The notes below the pieces were generated by a model. The model was given only the letters and a program-made list of their open reading frames with translations, searched no databases and was not told where the DNA came from. The position numbers and the translations under genes were made by a program. Shown here in pieces: positions 7,086 through 15,557 of a DNA stretch of 64,000 bases (the stretch's first letter is position 1; every line of letters begins with the position of its first letter). Location of the stretch: the NCBI GenBank assembly GCA_965197555.1, contig OZ240213.1:2046001-2110000 (forward strand), given 5' to 3'. The stretch is from G965197555 sp965197555 (lineage in GTDB: Bacteria > Chloroflexota > Dehalococcoidia > Lucifugimonadales > UBA3495).

Positions 7086-8762
7086 ATGGAACAGAGAGCG
7101 GACAACCAGGAACAAGCGGCAACCGAGTACCGTGTGCTCGGGCCGCCCGGGTGTGGAAAGACGACCTACCTCACCCGGCAGATCGACAACGCCCACGCCA
7201 GAGGCGACACCGTCCTCGTGTCCTCCCTCACCCGGGCCGCCGCCGCGGAGATGGTCAGCAGGGACCTGGTCATCCCGCCCCAACACGTGGGGACCCTCCA
7301 CTCCCACTGCTTCCACAGCCTGGGGGCTCCCCAGATCGCCCTCGGCAAGGACAACATCGGCGACTGGAACGAGAGGTACCCCGAGTTCTCCCTGGGCCAG
7401 GAACACAGGTCCCTCGACGAGGAGAACTTCCAGGATCTCCCCAGAGGCCTGCCCGGGGACATCCTCATGAGCCGGTACCAGATACACCGGGCCCGGATGG
7501 AGACCCACCGGATGCCGGACGACGTTGCCGCCTTCGCCGCCGCATGGACCCAGTGGAAGCTGGAACTGGGGCTCATGGACTTCACCGACCTCATCGAGGT
7601 CTGCCTCCGGGACGTGCCAACGGCCCCCGACAACCCCAACATCATCGTCATCGACGAGGCCCAGGACCTGGACTACCTCCAGATGGCCCTCATCCGGAAG
7701 TGGGGCGCGGCCGCCTCCAGCCTGGTCGTGGTCGGAGACCCGGACCAGTGCATCTACCGGTGGCGGGGCTCCGACCCCTCCGCCTTCAGCACGCCCCAAA
7801 TACCCGCGGAGAACAAGCGGGTCCTGGCCCAGAGCTACCGGGTCCCCAACGAGGTCCACGCCAAGGCCGTGGGCTGGATCAGCCAGGTCAGAGACCGGGA
7901 GCCGGTCGAATACTACCCCAGGGACGCAGAGGGCGAGATCAGAACCATCACCGCGACCTACACCTTCCCGGAACCGGCCCTGGAAGATGCGGAGCGATAC
8001 CTCGCCCAAGGCAAGCAGGTGATGTTCCTCGCCAGCTGCTCCTACATGCTGGCGCCTCTCCTCCAAGTCCTCCGAAGGCAGGGAATCCCCTTCCACAACC
8101 CGCACAGCCGGATGAACGGAGCGTGGAACCCGCTCCAGAAGCGCAGGAACACGATAAGCGGGGCGAACCGGATCCTGGCCTTCCTCAAGCTCAGCGAGAC
8201 GGGCCAGTGGTCGGCCCACGACGTCCGGCGCTGGACCGGCGCCCTCCGGGTCGACGGGGTCATGCTCAAGGGAGGCCTGCGAGCGGTCAAGGAGCTCGAG
8301 CACGACGAGGGCGAGTGCGACGGGGACGAGGAGGACATGTCCTGGGAGACCCTCCACCAGATCCTCACCCCCGAGGCCATGGAAGCGGGACTCTCCGGCG
8401 ACTACCAGTGGTACGAGAGCAAGCTCATGGGCGACAAGAAGGCCGGCGCCGAGTTCCCCCTCAACATCATCCGTCAGAACCGGATAGAACGGCCCGGAGC
8501 GCCACCCGACCTGACCCCAGGAGTGGAACGGCTCTCCAATCCTCCCCTCCTCACCCCCGGCACGATCCACTCCACCAAGGGGGCGGAGACCGACGTCGTC
8601 TACCTGTTCCCCGACCTCAGCTACTCGGGAATGCAGGAGTGGAACGGACCCCCGGGAAACCAGGCCGGAGTCTACCGGCTCTTCTACGTCGCCATGACAC
8701 GGGCCCGTGAGACCCTGGTCATCTGCACCCCGGCCGACAACAACATGACGGTGAACCTGTGA
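7086..8762 (+). CDS. UvrD/PcrA-like superfamily 1 DNA helicase
   Basis: 558 residues from ATG 7086. Upstream in-frame starts run back into the iteron array and are less likely. SF1A motifs are complete: Walker A GPPGCGKTTYL (19-29), motif Ia VLVSSLTRAAAAEMV, motif II IIVIDEAQDLDYLQ, motif III VVVGDPDQCIYRWRG, motif IV AQSYRVPNEVH, motif V HSTKGAETDVVYLFPD and motif VI RLFYVAMTRARETLVI. At roughly 80% of the usual PcrA length it lacks most of the accessory subdomains. It should be a 3'-5' ATP-dependent helicase unwinding the element's DNA. Its TGA overlaps the GTG start of the RuvC-like gene, indicating translational coupling of helicase and junction resolvase. Confidence 0.88.
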   Translation: MEQRADNQEQAATEYRVLGPPGCGKTTYLTRQIDNAHARGDTVLVSSLTRAAAAEMVSRDLVIPPQHVGTLHSHCFHSLGAPQIALGKDNIGDWNERYPEFSLGQEHRSLDEENFQDLPRGLPGDILMSRYQIHRARMETHRMPDDVAAFAAAWTQWKLELGLMDFTDLIEVCLRDVPTAPDNPNIIVIDEAQDLDYLQMALIRKWGAAASSLVVVGDPDQCIYRWRGSDPSAFSTPQIPAENKRVLAQSYRVPNEVHAKAVGWISQVRDREPVEYYPRDAEGEIRTITATYTFPEPALEDAERYLAQGKQVMFLASCSYMLAPLLQVLRRQGIPFHNPHSRMNGAWNPLQKRRNTISGANRILAFLKLSETGQWSAHDVRRWTGALRVDGVMLKGGLRAVKELEHDEGECDGDEEDMSWETLHQILTPEAMEAGLSGDYQWYESKLMGDKKAGAEFPLNIIRQNRIERPGAPPDLTPGVERLSNPPLLTPGTIHSTKGAETDVVYLFPDLSYSGMQEWNGPPGNQAGVYRLFYVAMTRARETLVICTPADNNMTVNL

Positions 8763-9289
8763 CCCCGATCAGCCTCATAGCCATAGACCCCGGCACCCAC
8801 AGGACGGGCGCGGCCCTGTTCCGGGGAACGGACCTGGTCGAATGCCGGCTCCTGAAACCGGACCCGAACCAGCCCCCGGAGGTCAGGATCGGCCAGATCG
8901 TCGCCCAGCTCGAACAGATGGCCGCGGACCACCCCGAGGTCACCGAACTGGCCTGCGAGGGAACCACCGGGATGGAGGCCCGGAGGCCCGCCCCGGAGCT
9001 TCAGACCCTGGTCCGGCGCATTCGCAGCTGGGCCAAAGCGAAGCCCCGCCGGTGGACCTGGACCTCCCACCACCCCTCATCGGTACAGGCTACCGTGAGG
9101 CCCCGCGGCCTCAGGACCAGAGGCAAGGAAACAATCCAGACCGGGGTCACAATGCTCTACGGGCACCAGCTTGGAGAGGAAAAACCCGACCAGAACATCC
9201 TGGACGCCATCGCCGTCGGACACTGCCACATCGTCAACCGGACAACCATGAACGGCGACTCCCGGACCAGGACGGAGACGGGCCAGTGA
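8759..9289 (+). CDS. RuvC-like Holliday-junction resolvase (catalytic residues intact)
   Basis: 176 residues, GTG start overlapping the helicase stop. RNase H-fold resolvase pattern: beta-1 LIAIDPGTHRTGAALF with Asp10, ELACEG with Glu67, and a C-terminal DQNILDAIAVGHCH with Asp144/Asp149. These supply the acidic metal-binding set expected of RuvC/YqgF-type nucleases. It probably resolves branched recombination or replication intermediates with the coupled UvrD-like helicase. A diverged paralogue lies at 11936-12472. The C-terminal stop overlaps the next start (GTGA). Confidence 0.72.
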   Translation: MTPISLIAIDPGTHRTGAALFRGTDLVECRLLKPDPNQPPEVRIGQIVAQLEQMAADHPEVTELACEGTTGMEARRPAPELQTLVRRIRSWAKAKPRRWTWTSHHPSSVQATVRPRGLRTRGKETIQTGVTMLYGHQLGEEKPDQNILDAIAVGHCHIVNRTTMNGDSRTRTETGQ

Positions 9290-9549
9290 GCGCACGGGTG
9301 AACGCACAGGACTGCATCCACCATTGGGAGATACCTCCCGCCAACGGGCCGAAAAGCGCCGGCGCGTGCCGGAAATGCGGCCAGGAGAAGGAGTTCCTCA
9401 ACTACATCCCCCACGACCCCTTCGGGTACGCCCGGAGAAGCGGAAGCCCCCGTGAAACAAAGGCCCGGCCGGAGGTGAGGAAAAACCAAGAGCAGGAACG
9501 GGACCAAACCACCGCAGGGACGGAGGCCGCTCCGGAGAGGAAAAGCTGA
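9286..9549 (+). CDS. Small zinc-ribbon-like protein
   Basis: 87 residues, GTG start overlapping the previous stop. The N-terminal segment CIHHWEIPPANGPKSAGACR then KCGQEKEFLNY has a His-His and Cys-x2-Cys arrangement like a small metal-binding knuckle. The rest is charged and probably disordered. It belongs to the coupled chain helicase-resolvase-this gene. Function unknown; a DNA- or RNA-binding adaptor is possible. Confidence 0.6.
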   Translation: MSARVNAQDCIHHWEIPPANGPKSAGACRKCGQEKEFLNYIPHDPFGYARRSGSPRETKARPEVRKNQEQERDQTTAGTEAAPERKS

Positions 9550-9550
9550 G

Positions 9551-9850
9551 ATGACGAGAATCATCGAAACAGCCCAGAAAGACAGGATCAGAAACTCCAT
9601 CTACGAGGACACGGGGTGCGACATCTCAGCCCGGTGCCTCACCTGTCCACTGAGTATGTGCAAGTACGACTCTCCGGGCGAATACAAGCGGTACAAGCGG
9701 GGCATCCAGGACACCGTCATCCTCACCAAGATCCAGCAGGAGGGACTCACGGTCAGACAGACCGCGCTGGAATTCAGCCTGAACGAGAGAATGATCTACC
9801 GCATAATCGCGGCCACTCATACCCCGCTCCGAAGGGCGCTGGGAGCCTAG
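9551..9850 (+). CDS. Small Cys-motif helix-turn-helix protein
   Basis: 99 residues. Residues 22-38 contain a four-Cys cluster (CDISARCLTCPLSMCKYD), followed by a basic helix and a HTH_23-like unit near the C-terminus (ILTKIQQEGLTVRQTALEF then NERMIYRII). It starts one base after the previous stop and ends one base before the radical SAM gene. Likely a DNA-binding regulator of this operon. The Cys cluster could bind zinc or an Fe-S cluster. Confidence 0.55.
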   Translation: MTRIIETAQKDRIRNSIYEDTGCDISARCLTCPLSMCKYDSPGEYKRYKRGIQDTVILTKIQQEGLTVRQTALEFSLNERMIYRIIAATHTPLRRALGA

Positions 9851-9851
9851 T

Positions 9852-10844
9852 GTGAAGAGGGTAAGACTCACCCACATGGACGGCAAGCTGCCCAACCTGG
9901 CCCTCATGAAGCTGGCCCACTGGCACAGGGCGGAGGGGGACGAGGTCACCCTCGCCCGCACCCCTCAGCCCAGCCTGTTTGAGACCGGATACGACCTGGT
10001 CTACGGGTCGGCAATCTTCGACTGGTCGGAACCCGAGGTCCAGCAGCTCATCAGAGCCTACCCCGGCACCGTCGTGGGCGGGACCGGAACCCAGGTCAAC
10101 CAGACCGTCGAGGAGAGGCTCAAGCTGACTCAGTACGAACACTACGACTACTCCATATACCCGGACTACCCGTTTTCCATCGGGTTCACCCAGAGGGGAT
10201 GCAGGCTGAGCTGCGGGTTCTGCGTCGTACCCCGGAAAGAGGGCAGGCCCAAGCCGGTCAACACCATACAGGACATCTGGCGGCCCGAAACAAGCAGATG
10301 CGTCGTCCTCCTTGACAACGACTTCTTCGGCCAGCCAAACCAGGAGTGGCAGGCTCGAGTCCAAGAGCTCCGGGAAGGAAACTTCAGGGTCAACTTCAGC
10401 CAGGGAATAAACGTCCGGCTCATCACGCCGGAGGCGGCCCTGGCCCTGGCCGGGCTCCGTTACTACGACTCAAAGTTCGTGAAACGCCGGCTCTACACCG
10501 CCTGGGACAACCTGGGACAAGAGAAGGTCTTCTTCCGGGGACTGGAGACGCTCCAGCAGGCCGGGATACCGGCCAGGCACATCATGGTCTACATGCTGGT
10601 CGGCTACGACCCCAAGGAGACGATGGAAAGGGTCCTGTACCGGTTCAACCGGCTGAAAGAAGCCGGCTGCCTCCCCTACCCGATGGTCTACGACAACTCG
10701 AACAAGACCCTCAAGGCGTTCCAGAGATGGGCCGTCCGCCGGTACGACGAGATCGTAACCTGGGACGAGTACAAGCCCACGAGCCGGAAACCGGAGCCCC
10801 ACGCCACCGGACCGCTGGTCGAGCTCAGCCACTGGCTTAGTTAG
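9852..10844 (+). CDS. Radical SAM protein (phage/plasmid type)
   Basis: 330 residues, GTG start. A short N-terminal Rossmann-like part (residues 1-100, with a B12-binding-like VVGGTGT turn) precedes a radical SAM core with Cys117, Cys121 and Cys124 in CRLSCGFC, the Cx3Cx2C motif for a 4Fe-4S cluster and S-adenosylmethionine. Later segments (VVLLDNDFFGQP, FSQGINVRLI, MVYMLVGYDP) match the TIM-barrel strands of B12-binding-type radical SAM enzymes. Substrate unknown. In a replication module it may modify a nucleotide or a small RNA/protein. That is inference only. Confidence 0.75.
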   Translation: MKRVRLTHMDGKLPNLALMKLAHWHRAEGDEVTLARTPQPSLFETGYDLVYGSAIFDWSEPEVQQLIRAYPGTVVGGTGTQVNQTVEERLKLTQYEHYDYSIYPDYPFSIGFTQRGCRLSCGFCVVPRKEGRPKPVNTIQDIWRPETSRCVVLLDNDFFGQPNQEWQARVQELREGNFRVNFSQGINVRLITPEAALALAGLRYYDSKFVKRRLYTAWDNLGQEKVFFRGLETLQQAGIPARHIMVYMLVGYDPKETMERVLYRFNRLKEAGCLPYPMVYDNSNKTLKAFQRWAVRRYDEIVTWDEYKPTSRKPEPHATGPLVELSHWLS

Positions 10845-10877
10845 CACAAACCCAGCAGGGAAAAAGAGAAGAGAAAG

Positions 10878-11273
10878 ATGGACGACCACACAGCACAGGA
10901 GAACGAACCGTTCCACCCGGGAACCATAGCCCAGATGGCAATCCTGGTAGCCAAGTACCTGAAGACCAGGGGATCCAACCTCTACCAGGACGACGTGCTC
11001 CTGATAGACCCGGCCACCTCCCACCCGAACCTGCATATAAGCATCTTCAGAGACGGGGAACAAATACCCGTCTTCAGCACCCCCCGCAACGACCGCAGCA
11101 TACCGGAGCGGTACAACCCCGGAGAGTGGACAAAGTACCTGGCCCAGCTGGCCGAACAGGCCGAGAAAGCCCGGCAGGACGAAGAGCTGTCGAAGAGAAA
11201 AAGGCAAGAAGCAGATCACCGGGAGAAGTTCGACCCCATCGACGACCAGGAGATATTCGCCGGACGAGTCTAG
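10878..11273 (+). CDS. Hypothetical protein
   Basis: 131 residues after a GAGAAGAGAAAG ribosome region. It has an N-terminal mixed alpha/beta part and a long charged C-terminal helix (EWTKYLAQLAEQAEKARQDE, then SKRKRQEADHREKF), probably coiled coil. The phrase DDVLLIDPATSHPNLHISIF suggests a small beta hairpin domain. No family recognised. It sits between the radical SAM and J-domain genes in the same direction. Confidence 0.6.
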   Translation: MDDHTAQENEPFHPGTIAQMAILVAKYLKTRGSNLYQDDVLLIDPATSHPNLHISIFRDGEQIPVFSTPRNDRSIPERYNPGEWTKYLAQLAEQAEKARQDEELSKRKRQEADHREKFDPIDDQEIFAGRV

Positions 11274-11340
11274 CAACCCCCCCAAGGAGAGCCCAACGGA
11301 ACGGGCGGGAATCCAATCGCCGGAAGAGCACGGAGACAGC

Positions 11341-11823
11341 ATGGCCTACGCGAACCTCAACACCACGAAAACCTGGGACCAGATAACCAAAGAAGTCAGG
11401 CAGGAGCTGGCCCGGTGGGGGATCACGGACTACCAGCTCCCCTTCAAGGGCGACTCGGTCCGGCTCAGCTCGGTGACCCTCCGGGTCAGAGTCCGGGAAG
11501 AAGAGAAGACGATCACCTGCAACCGGTTCCAAACCGGCAATTGGCCCGAACGAAACTACTCCGCCATCGCCCTGGCCATAAGATCAGCCCGGCTGGCGGA
11601 CCAGCGAGGGATCCTCGACGTCTTCGCCCAAGCCGCCCAGCTGGCCGCGCTCCCGGACCCCAATGACCCCCGGCACATCCTGGGAGTCGGACCGGAGTCC
11701 AGCCAGGGCGAGATCACCCGGGCCTACCGGCAACACCTCATAGCTGCCCACCCGGACCAGGGCGGGACCGCGGAAGCCCTCGAAAGGATCCGGGAGGCCG
11801 GCCGCAAGCTCGGGGTGGCCTAG
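11341..11823 (+). CDS. J-domain (DnaJ-like) protein
   Basis: 160 residues, GGAG before ATG. Residues 109-160 form a J-domain: HILGVGPESSQGEITRAYRQ, then the diagnostic HPD at 137-139 in AAHPDQGGTAEALERIREA. The N-terminal 100 residues (TWDQITKEVRQELARWGI, then VRVREEEKTITCNRFQTG) are a separate domain. The N-domain-plus-J layout recurs in mobile-element proteins and would recruit the host DnaK chaperone, for example to remodel replication initiators as phage lambda does with host DnaJ/DnaK. Client unknown. Confidence 0.72.
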   Translation: MAYANLNTTKTWDQITKEVRQELARWGITDYQLPFKGDSVRLSSVTLRVRVREEEKTITCNRFQTGNWPERNYSAIALAIRSARLADQRGILDVFAQAAQLAALPDPNDPRHILGVGPESSQGEITRAYRQHLIAAHPDQGGTAEALERIREAGRKLGVA

Positions 11824-11862
11824 ACCCAACCCCGGACACGAAGAGAAGGAGAACAACAGGAG

Positions 11863-11913
11863 ATGCCAGACCAAGGAGAGAAACCCGGCCTGCAACGCCA
11901 ACGACGCCAGTAA
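11863..11913 (+). CDS. Possible 16-residue leader peptide
   Basis: A short frame with a strong AGGAG ribosome site six bases from ATG, encoding a Gln/Arg-rich peptide and ending 22 bases before the RuvC-like paralogue. Could be a translational leader for that gene or chance. Confidence 0.2.
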   Translation: MPDQGEKPGLQRQRRQ

Positions 11914-11935
11914 ACCCCTGGAAAGGAGATCCCCG

Positions 11936-12472
11936 GTGATTACATTTCTCGCAGTCCACCCAGGCACCCACAGGACCGGCGTGGCGCTGTTCAAAGGCCA
12001 CCGGCTGGAGAACTGGTGGATATGCGAAGTCCCACGAGAGATGGAGACTGAGGACCGCATCCGGGCATTGGTATCTCAGATGGAGACCATCGTCCTAGCC
12101 AACCCGGAGGTGCGCCAAGTGGTGTGTGAACAGGACGGGACGATACCGCCCGAGCTCAAAGCGTTCATACGGCGGCTACGCGGCTGGGCAAGGAGCAACA
12201 CCACACTCGGGAGGCGCCGGGGCCATAACTTCGCCTGGGAAACCTACAGTCCCAGAAACGTCACGGCAGCCGTGAGACAGCGGGGGATGACGTGGAAACC
12301 GGGCTCGAAGGAAAGCCTCACCATCGGGGTGCTGCGCCTGTACGGAAACGGGCTGGGAGCCCAATCGAGAACCATGGACCAGACCGTGGTGGAAGCCATC
12401 GCAGTCGGCCATTGCCATCTGGCGAATACCCAGACGCTGGAGCACGTCGAGGAGGCGTTGCATGGACTCTAG
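11936..12472 (+). CDS. RuvC-like paralogue with altered active site
   Basis: 178 residues, GTG start with an excellent AAAGGAGAT eight bases upstream. Clearly paralogous to the 8759 gene: LAVHPGTHRTGVALF aligns with LIAIDPGTHRTGAALF, and DQTVVEAIAVGHCH with DQNILDAIAVGHCH. The first catalytic Asp is replaced by His8 and the last by Glu153, while Glu65 and Asp148 remain. Loss of the beta-1 Asp normally abolishes RuvC/RNase H nuclease activity. It may be a non-catalytic junction-binding partner or may have changed metal chemistry. The downstream exonuclease start lies inside its 3' end. Confidence 0.68.
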   Translation: MITFLAVHPGTHRTGVALFKGHRLENWWICEVPREMETEDRIRALVSQMETIVLANPEVRQVVCEQDGTIPPELKAFIRRLRGWARSNTTLGRRRGHNFAWETYSPRNVTAAVRQRGMTWKPGSKESLTIGVLRLYGNGLGAQSRTMDQTVVEAIAVGHCHLANTQTLEHVEEALHGL

Positions 12473-13061
12473 AGCGGACGCAATTGCAAAGGCCAAGCAT
12501 TACCTGTCCCAGCCCCTGGTCGTATTTGACACGGAAACAACCGGGCTGGGCGATGACGCTGAGATCGTAGAGATCGCGGTCATTGACTCCAACGGCGAGA
12601 TCCTCATGGACGAGCTGGTCAGGCCAGTGAACCCAGTGCCGCCAGGCGCCAGAGCGGTGCATGGCATCACCGATGCCACCCTCGTAAACGCACCCACGTT
12701 CGACGCACTGCTGCCCACCATAACGGACCTGTTCCACGGGAAGGTGGTCACCGCCTACAACCTGGATTTTGACCTGCGGTTGCTGAAGCAATCCGCATCT
12801 CAGCGAGGGCAAGAGGAGCACCTACGTGAAGCATGGACAGAGTGGACTCTCGAAGCCTGCATCATGGAACTGTACGCCGAGTTCTACGGGAGCTGGAACC
12901 ATTATCACCACAGCTACGATTGGCATTCCCTAACGGCCGCCATCACCGGTTGCAAGGTGGCCGTCGAGGGACCGTTGCACCGGGCATCAACCGACGCGAA
13001 GGGCGCGTTGGCGGTGCTCAAGCATATTGCGGCGCACGAAAGGCCGCACGAGGAGCGCTAG
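12462..13061 (+). CDS. DnaQ-like DEDDh 3'-5' exonuclease
   Basis: 199 residues; GAGGAGG precedes the ATG, which overlaps the upstream gene by 11 bp. All three exonuclease motifs are visible: ExoI VVFDTETTGLG (Asp23, Glu25), ExoII VTAYNLDFDLRLL, and ExoIII LHRASTDAKGALAVL. This is the DnaQ/PolIII-epsilon and phage proofreading exonuclease family, cutting ssDNA 3'-5' with two metal ions. Stand-alone length fits a proofreading or recombination nuclease acting with the element's replication proteins. Confidence 0.82.
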   Translation: MDSRADAIAKAKHYLSQPLVVFDTETTGLGDDAEIVEIAVIDSNGEILMDELVRPVNPVPPGARAVHGITDATLVNAPTFDALLPTITDLFHGKVVTAYNLDFDLRLLKQSASQRGQEEHLREAWTEWTLEACIMELYAEFYGSWNHYHHSYDWHSLTAAITGCKVAVEGPLHRASTDAKGALAVLKHIAAHERPHEER

Positions 13062-13068
13062 AACGCCG

Positions 13069-13236
13069 ATGTACCCGCCGATGGTCCACCCGGAGCGGAG
13101 CGCTCTTCAAAAACCCTGGGAACCGGTATGCACTGGAACAGAGAGCGAGAAGCACTGTTCACACTGGGATGCCCTTCGCGCCTGCTGTGACTGCGACGAA
13201 AACGATGAGCCGGATGACGACGACGATGACTACTGA
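13069..13236 (+). CDS. Small Cys- and Asp-rich hypothetical protein
   Basis: 55 residues from ATG 13069, eight bases after the exonuclease stop. An alternative in-frame start at 13027 overlaps that gene. It contains a CSHWDALRACCDCDEND cluster and an acidic tail (EPDDDDDDY). Possibly a small metal-binding protein. No family recognised. Confidence 0.4.
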   Translation: MYPPMVHPERSALQKPWEPVCTGTESEKHCSHWDALRACCDCDENDEPDDDDDDY

Positions 13237-13292
13237 AACGGCTCACACAAAGACGACAGGAATCCTCCAAGCCAATAGCACAAGGAGACACA

Positions 13293-14036
13293 ATGACAAT
13301 GCAGCAAGGCCCGGAGACTCCGGGCCGCCTGACTGTGGGAGCCCACCTGGAATCGGCGCCCAACCGGCTGACACTGCTCCTGGACATCGGCATGTCCAAC
13401 GGCCCCATCGGGGATGATGAGATCAGGAGGACAGCCAGCGTCTCCCTACCGGTCCACATCGACCTGAACGCGATGCTTGTCGCCCTCTCCGGCCTGTGCC
13501 CCTCCTGCGCACTGACAGTGAAAGCTCAGGAAACCCATGAAGGCGTCGAGCTAACAATTATTCCCGACGATGAGTCCAATCCAACGGACATCCCGGTTCC
13601 GGTCAAGCCGAAATCTCTCCGGGTGTTCCAGAACCCCCCGCCGTCCCACGGCGAGGGTCCTCCCACAGAGATCCTGTTGGCCATGGAAGCGGCCGGAATT
13701 CACCCGATCCCGCTGGTCGCGGAGTTCCGAGACCCTGAAGTCGTGGACGCCCTGATTGCGACGTTGGCCAGTCACCGCCACAGCGTTTGGCCGGAGAACC
13801 CAATCTGGCGGGTGGGAACGCCCGACACCCCCCAACGACCCTGTTCCTGCTGGCACTGCAGGGACCACGCGGAGACCCGGTGTTCCTGCCCCCCGTGCAG
13901 GTGCGTTGGGTGTCCCAACTCAGTCTGCGCGGGCTGCGGGCAAGGCCCGGTGGTGAGCAACCAACCCGCAGCCCATTGCGCCGAGTGCTTCAGAGCCCAA
14001 TCCAAACCCGGAGCTGGCCCGGGCTGTAGAGGCTGA
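13293..14036 (+). CDS. Hypothetical protein with Cys-rich zinc-binding tail
   Basis: 247 residues, AAGGAG before ATG. The N-terminal 180 residues are mixed alpha/beta with no family match. The C-terminal 65 residues contain about fourteen cysteines in closely spaced pairs (CSCWHC, CSCPPCRCVGC, CAGCG, CAEC), a multi-zinc ribbon or knuckle region. Probably a nucleic-acid or protein-binding adaptor of the replication module. It is separated by four bases from the PP-loop gene. Confidence 0.55.
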   Translation: MTMQQGPETPGRLTVGAHLESAPNRLTLLLDIGMSNGPIGDDEIRRTASVSLPVHIDLNAMLVALSGLCPSCALTVKAQETHEGVELTIIPDDESNPTDIPVPVKPKSLRVFQNPPPSHGEGPPTEILLAMEAAGIHPIPLVAEFRDPEVVDALIATLASHRHSVWPENPIWRVGTPDTPQRPCSCWHCRDHAETRCSCPPCRCVGCPNSVCAGCGQGPVVSNQPAAHCAECFRAQSKPGAGPGCRG

Positions 14037-14040
14037 GCAG

Positions 14041-14868
14041 ATGGACGGTCCTCAAATACGATACCTGTCCCTGGGCTGGGGAGTCCAGAGCTTCACGTTA
14101 GCAGCAATGATGGCCCTGGAGGCTCTCACCAGGGTGGATATTGTGATTCACGCTGATACTGCCCACGAATCAGAGCTTACTTACCGCTTCGCCCAGAAAT
14201 GGACGCCCTGGCTGGGAGAGCACGGTATCACCGTTGTCACGGTGCAAGGGAAACGAACGGACATCATACATGAGGGTTGGGGGAAAAGGGGAGAAAGCGA
14301 ATATACCAAAGTGTCCGTTACGATCCCGGCCTTCACAAAAGATAAAGCCAACGGCAAGCCAGGACAAATCAGGCGGCAATGCACGGAGGACTGGAAGATT
14401 ACCCCCATCCGCCAATACGTCCGAAGTTTGCTCCCGAAGAGACCCAGACCCGACAGCGTCGAGGCCTGGATGGGCATCTCCTGGGACGAAATGGTCAGGA
14501 TGAGAAGTTCCGATGTCAAGTACATCGTCAACAAGTATCCCTTGGTAGAACGGCGAATGACACGGAGCGATTGCATCGCATGGCTCGGGGCCCACGGGTT
14601 GGAGATTCCCCCCAAGTCAGCCTGCGTGTTCTGCCCCTATCACTCCCTCAATCACTGGAAGGAGCTGAAGCGCAGGAGCGGGATGGACTGGCAACACGCA
14701 CTTGACGTTGATAAGGAGATAAGGGAGCGAAGGGACCTCCACACCCTGTATGTCCACCCGTCCAGGGAGCCGCTTGAGGAGGGGATAAGGATTCCCGAGG
14801 ACTACGGCATCGAGCAGCTGGGTTTCGAGTTTGACCAGCCCTGCGACGGCGGGACCTGCTTTGTCTGA
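14041..14868 (+). CDS. PP-loop ATPase, PAPS-reductase-like
   Basis: 275 residues. The N-terminal SLGWGVQSFTLAAMMAL is a modified SGG-type pyrophosphatase loop, followed by IVIHADTAHESELTY, the second signature of adenine nucleotide alpha-hydrolases. QCTEDWKITPIRQYV (about 119-133) resembles the Cys-containing PAPS-reductase segment. A later CVFCPYH could form part of a metal site. Family members in phages and mobile elements are annotated PAPS reductase-like but often act in sulfur or base modification. DndC is a related phosphorothioation enzyme. No dndBDE homologues are nearby, so substrate is unknown. Confidence 0.7.
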   Translation: MDGPQIRYLSLGWGVQSFTLAAMMALEALTRVDIVIHADTAHESELTYRFAQKWTPWLGEHGITVVTVQGKRTDIIHEGWGKRGESEYTKVSVTIPAFTKDKANGKPGQIRRQCTEDWKITPIRQYVRSLLPKRPRPDSVEAWMGISWDEMVRMRSSDVKYIVNKYPLVERRMTRSDCIAWLGAHGLEIPPKSACVFCPYHSLNHWKELKRRSGMDWQHALDVDKEIRERRDLHTLYVHPSREPLEEGIRIPEDYGIEQLGFEFDQPCDGGTCFV

Positions 14869-14898
14869 GTCCAACTTGGAAACAGGAAACGAGAAATA

Positions 14899-15183
14899 AT
14901 GAAACCCCTACTAGCTGTGTTGGCATGGACAACGGCCGTCTTGGTCATGACATTGGCTGGCTGGACGTCATACCAGCAGGGGACCCACACATATGCCGGA
15001 GAGCCATCGCTGCCGGTGCCAGCTCCACGCCTGTCCCCATCACCACAGGAGCTCAGCGTGATCACTGCGACAGCGATTCAGCAGGCCGGGAGAGCGGCCA
15101 TTGTTTACAACATTCGCTTGGACCGGTCAGACGTGAAGCGCTTCCAAGGGCATTTCGTGAACGTTGCCATGCAACGGGGCTAG
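14899..15183 (+). CDS. Small secreted or membrane-anchored protein
   Basis: 94 residues. The N-terminus (LLAVLAWTTAVLVMTLAGW) is a single membrane helix or uncleaved signal, followed by a Pro-rich stretch and a short soluble domain. Weak ribosome site (ACAGGAAACG). No family recognised. Could be a small inner-membrane accessory of the element. Confidence 0.5.
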   Translation: MKPLLAVLAWTTAVLVMTLAGWTSYQQGTHTYAGEPSLPVPAPRLSPSPQELSVITATAIQQAGRAAIVYNIRLDRSDVKRFQGHFVNVAMQRG

Positions 15184-15222
15184 TTTCCTCATAACCTGCG
15201 GTCCCGGAGCATTGAAGTAGTA

Positions 15223-15492
15223 TTGCCTGCCGCCGAGCTCCACGACTTACAGAGCATCACCGGGGACCCGGTGGATTGGATCCTGGCCAACGCTCAGCCA
15301 ACCGCAGACAGCCGGGGCCCATCGGACCTCAATGTGGTGAACGCTCAGGTCACAATTGATGTTCCCTCAAGTACGGCCTCGTCGGGATACATTCTCGCAG
15401 CCATAACCGCGTGGATGATTGCGTTCGGGCTGACCTTCATAGGCGGGTGGATCATTGCAGCGGAAACAGTCTCAAAGTTGAGACACCAGTGA
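15223..15492 (+). CDS. Small C-terminally anchored membrane protein
   Basis: 89 residues from a TTG start. The C-terminal part (YILAAITAWMIAFGLTFIGGWII) is a single hydrophobic helix followed by a short basic tail, so a tail-anchored topology is likely. The N-terminal 55 residues are polar. It follows another small membrane protein in the same direction. Start uncertain. Confidence 0.4.
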   Translation: MPAAELHDLQSITGDPVDWILANAQPTADSRGPSDLNVVNAQVTIDVPSSTASSGYILAAITAWMIAFGLTFIGGWIIAAETVSKLRHQ

Positions 15493-15557
15493 CCGGCCTT
15501 TGATCCCTTTCCCCCAGAACCCATCGAGACAATAAACCAGATGAGGATGAGCCGCCA

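Noticed and set aside
7047..8570. 507-codon minus-strand frame
   Set aside because: Antisense to the UvrD-like helicase; no motifs and no ribosome site.
14041..14868. Dnd phosphorothioation system
   Set aside because: Only one PP-loop gene is present and none of the dndB/D/E partners is visible.
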